Assembly: GCA_007125435.1 (NCBI GenBank)
Contig: SLDF01000425.1
Span: 1-20,840, forward strand
Length of the DNA stretch: 20,840 nt
Reading direction: 5' to 3'
Source of the DNA: Saprospiraceae bacterium
GTDB taxonomy: Bacteria > Bacteroidota > Bacteroidia > Chitinophagales > Saprospiraceae
The notes beneath the pieces are model-generated. The model saw nothing but the letters and a program-made list of their open reading frames with translations. It did no database searches and was not told the origin of the DNA. The position numbers and the translations under genes were made by a program. This document shows, piece by piece, positions 14,698 to 20,840 of the stretch (the stretch's first letter is position 1; each line of letters opens with the position of its first letter).

Positions 14698-14798
14698 AAA
14701 AAAATAAGTTCAATAAGCTACTATAAACCTTATACTGCAAAATCATTAACTTTACAGCAATATCTGATAATGTCAAGAATAAAAAACGAGAATCAAGC

Positions 14799-15599
14799 AT
14801 GACTAAAATAATAGATGTCACTCAATATCTAGAGAAAATTGCCCCGCTGCACCTCCAAGAGAGCTATGATAATGCCGGACTTATATGTGGTCATCAATAT
14901 GAGGAAGTGAAGGGTGTCCTGGTCAGTCTGGATTGTATAGAGTCTATAGTCGATGAAGCTATAAGAAAACAATGTAATCTCATCGTCAGTCATCACCCGA
15001 TTATATTCAAAGGTCTAAAATCGCTGACAGGACAAAACTATGTAGAGCGCACAGTCATGAAAGCAATAAAGCACGATATCGCCATCTACGCCATACATAC
15101 TAATCTAGATAATGTACTGGATAAAGGTGTAAACGAGCGTATAGCTCAGCGTATAGGGTTGGTAGACATACAACCGCTCATCCCTAAGGATATCGGTGAT
15201 GAAAGCCGGAAGGTAGGCACTGGCGTGATCGGTATACCAAACAAACCAATGCCGACGATGGCATACCTACATATGATCAAAGATGCGATGTCGACATCTT
15301 GTGTCAAGCACACTGCTCCTGTCAAGGATGTCATAAAGCGTGTTGCGGTATGCGGAGGTAGCGGTAGTAGCTTTCTGAAGAATGCTATCCGTGCTAATGC
15401 TGATCTCTATATCACGGCTGACTTTAAATATCACGAATATTTCGACGCAGAGGATGATATCATCATAGCCGATATCGGGCACTATGAAAGCGAACAATAT
15501 ACTATTGATCTTTTATATGAAATTATTACAAATAAATTTCGTAATTTTGCAGCCTATTACACGGAGGTAAATACTAATCCAGTTAAATATTTATTTTAA
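14799..15599 (+). CDS. NIF3/YbgI-family dinuclear metal protein, short form
   Basis: 266 residues. Members of this family form hexameric rings and bind two metal ions; databases often label them GTP cyclohydrolase 1 type 2, but the physiological role is not settled. Metal-binding motifs present are SHHPIIF (H65, H66), HTNLD (H100, D104) and, near the C-terminus, DIGHYESEQ with its His and Glu. The N-terminal SYDNAGLICG segment is typical. This is the short form, like E. coli YbgI; long forms near 370 residues carry an inserted PII/CutA-like domain that is missing here. The zinc-ribbon gene starts 2 bases after its stop, a pairing often kept in Bacteroidota, so they form an operon. Confidence 0.92.
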   Translation: MTKIIDVTQYLEKIAPLHLQESYDNAGLICGHQYEEVKGVLVSLDCIESIVDEAIRKQCNLIVSHHPIIFKGLKSLTGQNYVERTVMKAIKHDIAIYAIHTNLDNVLDKGVNERIAQRIGLVDIQPLIPKDIGDESRKVGTGVIGIPNKPMPTMAYLHMIKDAMSTSCVKHTAPVKDVIKRVAVCGGSGSSFLKNAIRANADLYITADFKYHEYFDAEDDIIIADIGHYESEQYTIDLLYEIITNKFRNFAAYYTEVNTNPVKYLF

Positions 15600-15601
15600 A
15601 T

Positions 15602-16354
15602 ATGGCAAAGAAAGAACAAACTATAGCTGAAAAGCTTACCGATCTATATGAGCTTCAAATGATTGATTCCCAGCTGGATGAAATCGAAGTGCTCAAAGGA
15701 GAACTACCCGTAGAAGTGAGTGATCTGGAAGATGAAATCGTAGGTATTGACACTAGAATCAATAAGCTTCAAGAAACCATCAAAGGTCTGGAAACAGAAA
15801 TCTCAAACCACAACGGCAACATCAAAGATGCACAGGCTTTAATACTTAAGTACAATAAGCAACTGGACGATGTAAAGAACAATCGCGAGTATGAGGCTCT
15901 AACTAAAGAGATAGAGCTGCAAGATCTTGAAATCAAGCTTTCTGAGAAGAGAATCAATGAGACCAAGCATATCATAGAAAGCAAGAAAGAGTTGCTAGCT
16001 GAAACTGAGGCTAGAAAAGAAAAAAAGGGTAAAGATCTGGAATTGAAAAAGGATGAGCTTGAAAAGATCATAGCTAAAACTGAAAAGGATGAAGCTAAGC
16101 TGGTCAAGCAGACGGAAAAGGCCAGAAAGAAAATTGAAGACAGATTGCTTAACGCCTATGACAAGGTACGCAAGAACTACCGAAATGGTCTTGCTGTTGT
16201 AACTGTCGAAAGAGATGCTTGTGGTGGTTGCTTTAATCAGATACCGCCTCAAATGCAACTAGAAATAGCCTTGTGCAAAAAAATCATTGCTTGTGAGCAC
16301 TGCGGAAGGGTTTTGGTAGACTCTTCATTAGTACACGCTAATGCTGAGTCATAA
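15602..16354 (+). CDS. C4-type zinc-ribbon coiled-coil protein (DUF164/zf-RING_7)
   Basis: 250 residues. Residues about 14-190 are almost entirely charged heptads, a long antiparallel coiled coil. Residues 195-245 hold the zinc ribbon, with CGGC (C207, C210) and CEHC (C231, C234). The family resembles Helicobacter HP0958 (FlgZ/CdsZ), which binds nucleic acid or protein partners; the role in non-flagellated Bacteroidota is unknown. It starts 2 bases after the NIF3-family gene, and a clear terminator ends the pair. A -7-like TAATTTTG inside the end of the NIF3 gene (15542-15549) could give it extra transcription. No membrane segment or signal peptide. Confidence 0.9.
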   Translation: MAKKEQTIAEKLTDLYELQMIDSQLDEIEVLKGELPVEVSDLEDEIVGIDTRINKLQETIKGLETEISNHNGNIKDAQALILKYNKQLDDVKNNREYEALTKEIELQDLEIKLSEKRINETKHIIESKKELLAETEARKEKKGKDLELKKDELEKIIAKTEKDEAKLVKQTEKARKKIEDRLLNAYDKVRKNYRNGLAVVTVERDACGGCFNQIPPQMQLEIALCKKIIACEHCGRVLVDSSLVHANAES

Positions 16355-16376
16355 TTGAGAATAAATTACGTTTACT

Positions 16377-16406
16377 AAAGCCGGTGTCTATATGCCGGCT
16401 TTTTTT
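16377..16406 (+). terminator. intrinsic terminator after the NIF3/zinc-ribbon operon
   Basis: AAAGCCGG (16377-16384) pairs with CCGGCTTT (16395-16402) around a 10-base loop, followed by a T run to 16406. The next gene's ATG is only 3 bases after the run. Confidence 0.9.
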
Positions 16407-16408
16407 AT

Positions 16409-17911
16409 ATGATGTCAACACTGAGAATCATATCATTAATCGTTATATCCATGGTCGTCATGTGTATATGCGATAGCAATGTGCACGCTCAAGCATTGTT
16501 CTCCGAACCCTATGCACAGATTTATCATAAGATTCTTCGATTTGAAATAGAGGATGCCAGCCAGGAACTGGATGGCCTTAATCGTAAAACAGGCAAACAG
16601 GCTGCCCCACATCATCTGCTCGAGAATTACATAGACTGTCTTTACCTATTTGTCACCGAGGACAAAGATGCATACGATAAGCTAAAAGACGCCAAAAAAC
16701 AACGAATCAAAACCCTGAGCGCTGTCCGGTCTGATGTCATGATCGAATATACTATAGCAGATATTGAACTGCAATGGGCCGCTGTACGATTTAAGTTTGG
16801 CGATTATTTCTCTGCATTTACTGAAGTGCGACGAGCTTACAAATCACTTTCAAAGATTGTAGATGAGTACCCGGATTATTATCCCGCACAAATGCGACTT
16901 GCAATTCTAAAAATACTCATAGGCACTATACCGGATGCCTACCAATGGGGTGTCAAACTGATTGGTATGAGTGGTGATGTCAAGGGTGGATTTGAAAAGT
17001 TAGATATGGCTATAGCAAGGGCAAGAAATTTAAATGACACGTTTTTAGCCGAAGTGTTGGCAGCTAAGTCCATGCTGGTATTGCAAGTCCTTAATGATGA
17101 ACGTGAAGCTAAAAAAATTATAGAACATAATTTCTGGAACGATCTAAGAGGGCCATTGGTCACATTCTTGACTATAAGTCTCTATCGAAAAACAGGAGAT
17201 AATGAAAAAGCTATAGCATACCTGGAGCAAATGAACCTTAAACACGAAGGTCAGCAGCTACCTTACCTGTATTTCCTGGCAGGAGATGCTTATCTCAAAG
17301 CTATGGACGCCTCAGCCAAAAATCATCTGGAATCTTATATAAAGTATCACAAAGGCGATCAATTCATCAAGTCGGCCTACCAAAGACTAGCATGGTACGA
17401 AGCTATATATGTAAGCCCCTATGCCTACCTCAAGATGATACAAAAGGTAACAGAAAATGGGAGCAACCTCATGGATGAGGATAAAAGTGCACAAAAAGAA
17501 GCTGATAGAGCTGTGGCACCGCACAGAGGACTACTAAGGTCAAGGCTGCTATTCGACGGTGGCAACTACGATGAAGCAAAGCAACAATTAGATGTAATCC
17601 TCTATGAATTACAAGAACTATCGCCGATAGAAATCATTGAATACTACTACAGGCTTGCTAGAGTATATGACAAAAAAGGTGAAACTGTATTAGCCCTATA
17701 CAATTACAACAAGGTAATCGAAATAGGCCAGGCTAATCCTGCATACTTTGCATCTAATGCCGCATTGCTATCTGCTCTTATCTATGAAAAAAAGGGAGAT
17801 ACGGTCATGGCAGATAAAATGTTCAACCTCTGTCTAAAGATTAAACCTGAAGAATACCGCACCGGCATCCATCAGAAAGCTAAGTCCGGACTGGCTCGAC
17901 TAAAAGGGTAA
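16409..17911 (+). CDS. exported TPR-repeat protein of unknown role
   Basis: 500 residues. A signal peptide is visible (STLRIISLIVISMVVMCI, cleavage near VHA|QA around residue 28). A second ATG follows the first directly, and either could be the start. The mature chain is all-helical. Clear TPR-like pairs occur in the C-terminal part, for example GNYDEAKQQLDVILYELQ, YYYRLARVYDKKGETVLALY, and ALIYEKKGDTVMADKMFNL, with further helices from about residue 60 on. TPR proteins act as scaffolds; in Bacteroidota, exported ones often serve envelope complexes. No catalytic motif is seen. The terminator's T run ends 3 bases before the start, so its own promoter or read-through must be involved. It converges on ftsY, 22 bases from the ftsY stop. 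Confidence 0.8.
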   Translation: MMSTLRIISLIVISMVVMCICDSNVHAQALFSEPYAQIYHKILRFEIEDASQELDGLNRKTGKQAAPHHLLENYIDCLYLFVTEDKDAYDKLKDAKKQRIKTLSAVRSDVMIEYTIADIELQWAAVRFKFGDYFSAFTEVRRAYKSLSKIVDEYPDYYPAQMRLAILKILIGTIPDAYQWGVKLIGMSGDVKGGFEKLDMAIARARNLNDTFLAEVLAAKSMLVLQVLNDEREAKKIIEHNFWNDLRGPLVTFLTISLYRKTGDNEKAIAYLEQMNLKHEGQQLPYLYFLAGDAYLKAMDASAKNHLESYIKYHKGDQFIKSAYQRLAWYEAIYVSPYAYLKMIQKVTENGSNLMDEDKSAQKEADRAVAPHRGLLRSRLLFDGGNYDEAKQQLDVILYELQELSPIEIIEYYYRLARVYDKKGETVLALYNYNKVIEIGQANPAYFASNAALLSALIYEKKGDTVMADKMFNLCLKIKPEEYRTGIHQKAKSGLARLKG

Positions 17912-17933
17912 GAGCAGCTGCGAAAAGAAGTTT

Positions 17934-18890
17934 TCAGTTAAATAGCTTCTCGACAAACATGCGGCGATCAAATACTTCCAACATATTGATACCCTCTCCG
18001 ACACCAATATACCTAATAGGTAGCTTGAATGTATCCGATATACCTATGGCTACGCCACCTTTTGCCGTACCATCCAGTTTTGTCAGTGCCAGGCATGTCA
18101 CATCTGTAGCTGCTGTAAAATGCTTAGCTTGCTCTATTGCGTTCTGACCGGTAGTGGCGTCTAATACCAGCAACACATCGTGTGGAGCGGATTCAAAGCT
18201 TTTATTGACCGATCGCTTGATCTTACTCAGCTCATTCATTAAGTTAATCTTAGTATGCAATCTACCAGCTGTATCAATGATTGCGATATCACAGTCATTT
18301 TGCACAGCGTACTGCACTGTCTCGTAAGCCACAGCGGCAGGGTCTGTGTTCATACCTTTAGCGTAGAAGTCGCAACCAACTCTCTCTGACCATATCTTTA
18401 ATTGATCTACCGCAGCTGCTCTGAATGTATCTGCCGCGCCGATGACTACCTTTTGACCTCTCTGTGTAAATTGATGAGCCAGCTTACCTATAGTTGTTGT
18501 TTTACCCACTCCATTGACACCTACGACCAAGAGGATATAAGGTTTCTTATCCACAGGTATTGTAAAGTCTGTAAGATCTTCCGTTTTATTTTCACCCAGT
18601 ATCTCGATGATGACCTCTTTCAGCATTTCATTAAGCTCGCCGGTGCCCAGGTATTTATCTTTAGCTACCCTCTCCTCTAGCCTATCGATAATTTTGACTG
18701 TGGTATCCAGGCCGATATCTGCCGAGATCAGCACCCCTTCCAGTTCATCAAGTACCTCATCGTCGACTTTTGATTTACCGGCAACGACCTTAGAAAGTTT
18801 GCCGAGTAGACTTTGTTTAGTCTTTTCCAGACCTTGCTCTACTGCCTCTTCCCTTTCCTTTTTACCAAAAAGTTTGTTGAAAATACCCAT
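17934..18890 (-). CDS. ftsY: signal recognition particle receptor FtsY
   Basis: 318 residues: the NG domain of the SRP receptor with a short basic N-terminus (MGIFNKLFGKKER) and no long acidic A domain, the usual form in Bacteroidota. It docks SRP-bound ribosomes at the inner membrane and hydrolyses GTP together with Ffh. GTPase motifs are GVNGVGKTT (124-132), DTFRAAAVDQL (154-164), DTAGR (206-210) and TKLDGTAKGG (270-279), and the closing GVGEG segment is present. It lies downstream of rpmB-rpmG-DUF4295 on the same strand, an order common in the phylum. A terminator at 19018-19050 separates it from them, so it needs its own promoter or read-through; none was found by eye. Confidence 0.97.
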   Translation of the reverse strand: MGIFNKLFGKKEREEAVEQGLEKTKQSLLGKLSKVVAGKSKVDDEVLDELEGVLISADIGLDTTVKIIDRLEERVAKDKYLGTGELNEMLKEVIIEILGENKTEDLTDFTIPVDKKPYILLVVGVNGVGKTTTIGKLAHQFTQRGQKVVIGAADTFRAAAVDQLKIWSERVGCDFYAKGMNTDPAAVAYETVQYAVQNDCDIAIIDTAGRLHTKINLMNELSKIKRSVNKSFESAPHDVLLVLDATTGQNAIEQAKHFTAATDVTCLALTKLDGTAKGGVAIGISDTFKLPIRYIGVGEGINMLEVFDRRMFVEKLFN

Positions 18891-19017
18891 AGTTGTGTTA
18901 GATTGTATGCCGAAGCATATTTCCCTTGCGCTGTATTATTACTTTCTCTATGGCTTTATAAGTCACCGTTAACTTAGCATTTTCGAGAATAATCTATACA
19001 TAGTTCGGGATTAAGTA

Positions 19018-19050
19018 AGAAAAGGCCTTCCCCTTTTCAGGGAAAAGCCT
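19018..19050 (-). terminator. intrinsic terminator after the L28/L33/DUF4295 genes
   Basis: On the minus strand AGGC plus TTCCC pair with GGGAA plus GCCT, with a small asymmetric bulge and a short loop, followed by TTTTCTTAC. It lies about 38 bases after the DUF4295 stop and before ftsY. Confidence 0.65.
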
Positions 19051-19087
19051 ATATTAATGTCTTCAGTCACTTAGGCAAGAGCCCTTA

Positions 19088-19261
19088 TTACTTAGCGAAA
19101 AAGTCCTTTACCTTATCCTTGTGTATGATCAGCTCCTGGTAAGAATATTTACCGGTTACAGGATCCTTTACACTTTTGACAACCTTCACGTGATCCTTAC
19201 CTGACCCTACGTTTGCAGCTCTTTGCGCTACCCTTGCGTTCTTTGATACTTTCTTAGCCAT
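19088..19261 (-). CDS. DUF4295 small basic protein
   Basis: 57 residues, starting MAKKVSKNARVAQRAANVGS and ending VKDFFAK. It matches DUF4295, a short basic family found next to L33 in Bacteroidota. It begins 2 bases after the rpmG stop and shares the MAKK start of its neighbour. Its place among ribosomal protein genes and its high lysine content suggest a ribosome-associated role, but this is inferred. The start is fixed by the motif and spacing. Confidence 0.9.
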   Translation of the reverse strand: MAKKVSKNARVAQRAANVGSGKDHVKVVKSVKDPVTGKYSYQELIIHKDKVKDFFAK

Positions 19262-19263
19262 GA

Positions 19264-19452
19264 TTATTTAATTTCTCTGTGAACAGTATATTTTCTCAAG
19301 ATAGGATTGTACTTCTTTAGTTCCAATCTATCCGGCGTATTCTTCTTATTCTTTTGTGTCACATATCTACTAGTACCAGGTTGCCCTGTTGCTTTATGCT
19401 CTGTGCACTCCAGAATGACTTGATTTCTATTGCCTTTACTCTTCTTTGCCAT
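19264..19452 (-). CDS. rpmG: large-subunit ribosomal protein L33
   Basis: 62 residues. L33 sits near the E site of the large ribosomal subunit. Typical segments are RNQVILECTEHKATG, SRYVTQKNKKNTPDRLELKK and YNPILRKYTVHREIK. In place of the zinc-binding cysteine pairs of some L33 forms it has one cysteine (C15), so this is the cysteine-poor form that needs no zinc. It lies 12 bases after rpmB and 2 bases before the DUF4295 gene, in one operon. Confidence 0.97.
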   Translation of the reverse strand: MAKKSKGNRNQVILECTEHKATGQPGTSRYVTQKNKKNTPDRLELKKYNPILRKYTVHREIK

Positions 19453-19464
19453 TATGATTACTTT

Positions 19465-19713
19465 TTAAAGTTTGATATTTGGTTTCAAACCCTTCTTCTC
19501 TAATTTTTTGACGTATTCATACACACCCATTTTATTAATGGTGCGCAGTGCAGTAGTGGACACTTTCAATGTCACCCACTTATCCAACTCAGGCACGTAG
19601 AATTTCTTCTTGTGCAAGTTAGGTAAAAACCTGCGCTTCGTCTTCCTGTTGGAGTGCGACACATTATTACCTGATACTGGACGCTTACCTGTTAAATCAC
19701 AAACTCTTGCCAT
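19465..19713 (-). CDS. rpmB: large-subunit ribosomal protein L28
   Basis: 82 residues. L28 binds 23S rRNA near the base of the L1 stalk. The family opening MARVCDLTGKRPVSGNNVSHSN and the RRFLPNLHKKKFYVPE segment are clear. It is the first protein gene of the rpmB-rpmG-DUF4295 unit. The tRNA-Arg gene ends 48 bases upstream on the same strand, and no promoter is seen between them, so the tRNA promoter probably drives the whole unit. Confidence 0.97.
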   Translation of the reverse strand: MARVCDLTGKRPVSGNNVSHSNRKTKRRFLPNLHKKKFYVPELDKWVTLKVSTTALRTINKMGVYEYVKKLEKKGLKPNIKL

Positions 19714-19761
19714 GACTATTATTTATTTTCCTGTTTTATCCTCTGAAACATTGATTATTAG

Positions 19762-19835
19762 TGACTCCGGCAGGATTCGAACCTGCAACCTCCTGATCCG
19801 TAGTCAAGTGCTCTATCCAGTTAAGCTACGGAGCC
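19762..19835 (-). tRNA. tRNA-Arg (anticodon ACG)
   Basis: 74 bases without CCA. Acceptor GGCTCCG pairs with CGGAGTC, with one G-U pair. The D stem is GCTT/GAGC. The anticodon stem CTTGA/TCAGG encloses the loop CTACGGA, giving ACG. The T arm is GCAGG-TTCGAAT-CCTGC and the discriminator base is A. The ACG anticodon is normally edited to ICG and reads CGU, CGC and CGA. It lies just ahead of rpmB. Confidence 0.95.
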
Positions 19836-19852
19836 CTTTTCCAAATAGAGCG

Positions 19853-19860
19853 CAAATATA
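19853..19860 (-). promoter_or_regulatory. -7 box TATATTTG for tRNA-Arg and rpmB operon
   Basis: On the minus strand TATATTTG followed by CG matches TAnnTTTG and lies 18 bases before the tRNA 5' end, a normal distance for a tRNA precursor. No -33 TTG is seen at the usual distance. The CG after the box also follows the boxes before panD and the M23 gene. Confidence 0.6.
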
Positions 19861-19950
19861 AGGAGTATTAATTATTTATACTATTATAGATCATTATTTT
19901 TTGTGAGCTATATTGGTTTTAACTCTTATCAACAGAAAAATATCGTTTTG

Positions 19951-20115
19951 GGCGTGCCCCCTTACTATCGTGCGGGGTCGGGCTATCCGCTTGTATTCAC
20001 AGGTATATCATAGAGTGTCGCTGCTGTTTTGAGTGGCTTCCATCCGGTTGCCCCTCCCTACAGCGCTCCACTATCTATGACATACCTGCTCATATCGCTT
20101 CTATCCCTCACGCGG
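19951..20115 (-). ncRNA. candidate structured RNA element, copy B
   Basis: The inverted relative of 14545-14697. On the minus strand it starts with the identical 26-base block (20090-20115) and carries the identical 24-base block GAATACAAGC... (19975-19998). Its long stem pairs 20076-20089 with 19999-20012 (14 bp, two G-U pairs); it differs from copy A in most positions but still pairs. An inner GCTGT/ACAGC stem, AGTG/CACT and P1 GCGTG/CACGC are kept. The 3' hairpin is CCCC/GGGG with a longer loop instead of ACCC-GAA-GGGT. It lies beyond the tRNA-Arg promoter, pointing toward it. Confidence 0.6.
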
Positions 20116-20377
20116 TAATCTGTTGTCGGTTGTCTGTTATGAGTTGCGAGTTGCGGGTTGTTTACGCTTCGCTGTTTAGTGTTTGAGATGCGCTTTGCTT
20201 TCTCAAACGTTTACGCTGCAACAGCGTCGCTATCTTCGCTGTTTAGGCTTGAAGTATGCTAAAAGCTTCCAAGTTCTATTATCATGAAAGCTCCTAACTA
20301 ACAAATTGCCGAAAAATCTCCAATATAATCTCTGCTATAAACACGAGTGAAACGAGTTAAACATGAGCGCAGCGAAT
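19951..20377 (-). repeat. composite repeat, copy B
   Basis: On the minus strand, in order: two 20-bp units (20338-20377), the 72-base spacer (20265-20337), a hairpin chain (20161-20246), short GAGTTGC/GGGTTG repeats (20141-20160) and the structured element. Hairpins in the chain are GTTTGAGA (20181-20188) with TCTCAAAC (20201-20208), and ACGCTG (20213-20218) with CAGCGT (20222-20227). They are separated by the word TTCGCTGTTTA, the complement of copy A's TAAACAGCGAA. Part order matches copy A, but the hairpin sequences differ. Confidence 0.75.
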
Positions 20378-20399
20378 ATAACGAGCACAGGATAACTAA

Positions 20400-20664
20400 T
20401 ACATTCTACGTTCTACATTCTACGTTCCACCTTTGACCATTGGCTCATGATACGTTTATCTTCCAAAGCGACCTTTGACCTTTGACTTTCCGACCTTGAG
20501 ACTTTTGACCTTGAGACCTTCAACCTTTCGACCAAAATGACATATTGGACTATCTTCTTCTTCACAAAAAATATAAAATAACTAATGGCTATACCCAAGC
20601 CCCTAAGCCCCTAGACTCCTAAGATGCTGAGCTCCTCAGCTCCTGAGCTCCTATGCTCTCTCAG
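20400..20664. repeat. short low-complexity tandem repeats at the right edge
   Basis: Three runs. TACATTCTACGTTC occurs twice in perfect tandem (20400-20427). Degenerate 7-8 bp GACCTTT/GACCTTGA units fill about 20470-20534. Degenerate 8-10 bp CCCCTAAG/GAGCTCCT units fill about 20594-20664. No gene is supported from 19836 to the window end; the remaining bases 20665-20840 are plain sequence. Confidence 0.7.
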
Positions 20665-20840
20665 ACCTTTTGTCTTTTATCTTTCAAAGCAACCTTTACC
20701 TTTTTGAAATTGAACATTCAGCTTTAATTTCTGCCAACTTCATACAGCCTTTCCCTCACTCAGCAAAGCCTGAAGTGTCTAAATCAAGGTAATCTTGAGT
20801 ATAACGGAAGATAATTAAAGAACACCTTACTCAAACTTTA

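Larger units (their letters stand above)
13801..14798. other. 998-base repeat-rich intergenic region
   Basis: Bases 13801-14067 are plain AT-rich DNA holding at most a weak minus-strand -7 near-match. Bases 14068-14697 hold the repeats and structured element listed separately. Bases 14698-14798 lead to the NIF3-family gene and contain TAACTTTA (14747-14754), one mismatch from a -7 box. No protein-coding gene is supported. Confidence 0.6.

Noticed and set aside
14531..14821. Minus-strand frame over the structured element
   Set aside because: It crosses the covarying stems and the start of the NIF3 gene; RNA pairing explains the conservation better than coding.
18402..18972. Plus-strand frames opposite ftsY
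   Set aside because: The minus strand encodes a complete FtsY with all GTPase motifs; these are antisense frames.

Overview
The window looks like a chromosomal segment of a Bacteroidota bacterium. The evidence is the block rpmB - rpmG - DUF4295 - ftsY with a tRNA-Arg in front, the Bacteroidota-type -7 promoter box TAnnTTTG in front of several genes, no obvious Shine-Dalgarno sites, an AT-rich composition, and secreted multi-domain surface proteins. A member of Saprospiria or a related class is possible, but that is a guess. There is no prophage, CRISPR array or intact insertion sequence.

Layout. 1-1304: left edge, a bidirectional terminator, and a minus-strand BioD-like/DRTGG protein. 1622-6000: cytoplasmic-type M23 peptidase, panC, a convergent patatin phospholipase, then panD and a flippase-like membrane protein. 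PanC and PanD give two steps of pantothenate (coenzyme A) synthesis, but the patatin gene separates them. 6173-7737: a small two-helix membrane protein and a secreted serine-hydrolase relative that has lost its catalytic residues. 8166-13339: a two-gene unit for exported proteins, an unrecognised 299-residue protein and a 1414-residue surface protein built on a regular repeat of about 262 residues with a barrel-like C-terminus. 13486-13800: a CutA-like protein on the minus strand. 14799-17911: NIF3-family protein, zinc-ribbon coiled-coil protein and a secreted TPR protein. 17934-19835, all on the minus strand: tRNA-Arg, L28, L33, DUF4295 and FtsY, linking translation and membrane targeting.

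The most unusual non-coding content is a composite repeat present twice in opposite orientation (14230-14697 plus, 19951-20377 minus), on either side of the NIF3 - ftsY - rpmB block. Both copies have the same order of parts: 20-bp tandem units, a conserved spacer of about 72 nt, a chain of small hairpins around the word AAACAGCGAAGC, a short run of 6-7 bp repeats, and a 153-165 nt element whose stems differ in sequence but keep their pairing. That covariation between copies suggests a structured RNA.

Other points of interest are near-leaderless promoters with identical spacing before two genes, a long GC-rich leader before the patatin gene, and a perfect 15-bp palindrome over a candidate -33 box. 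Family calls rest on motifs read by eye; no searches were run.
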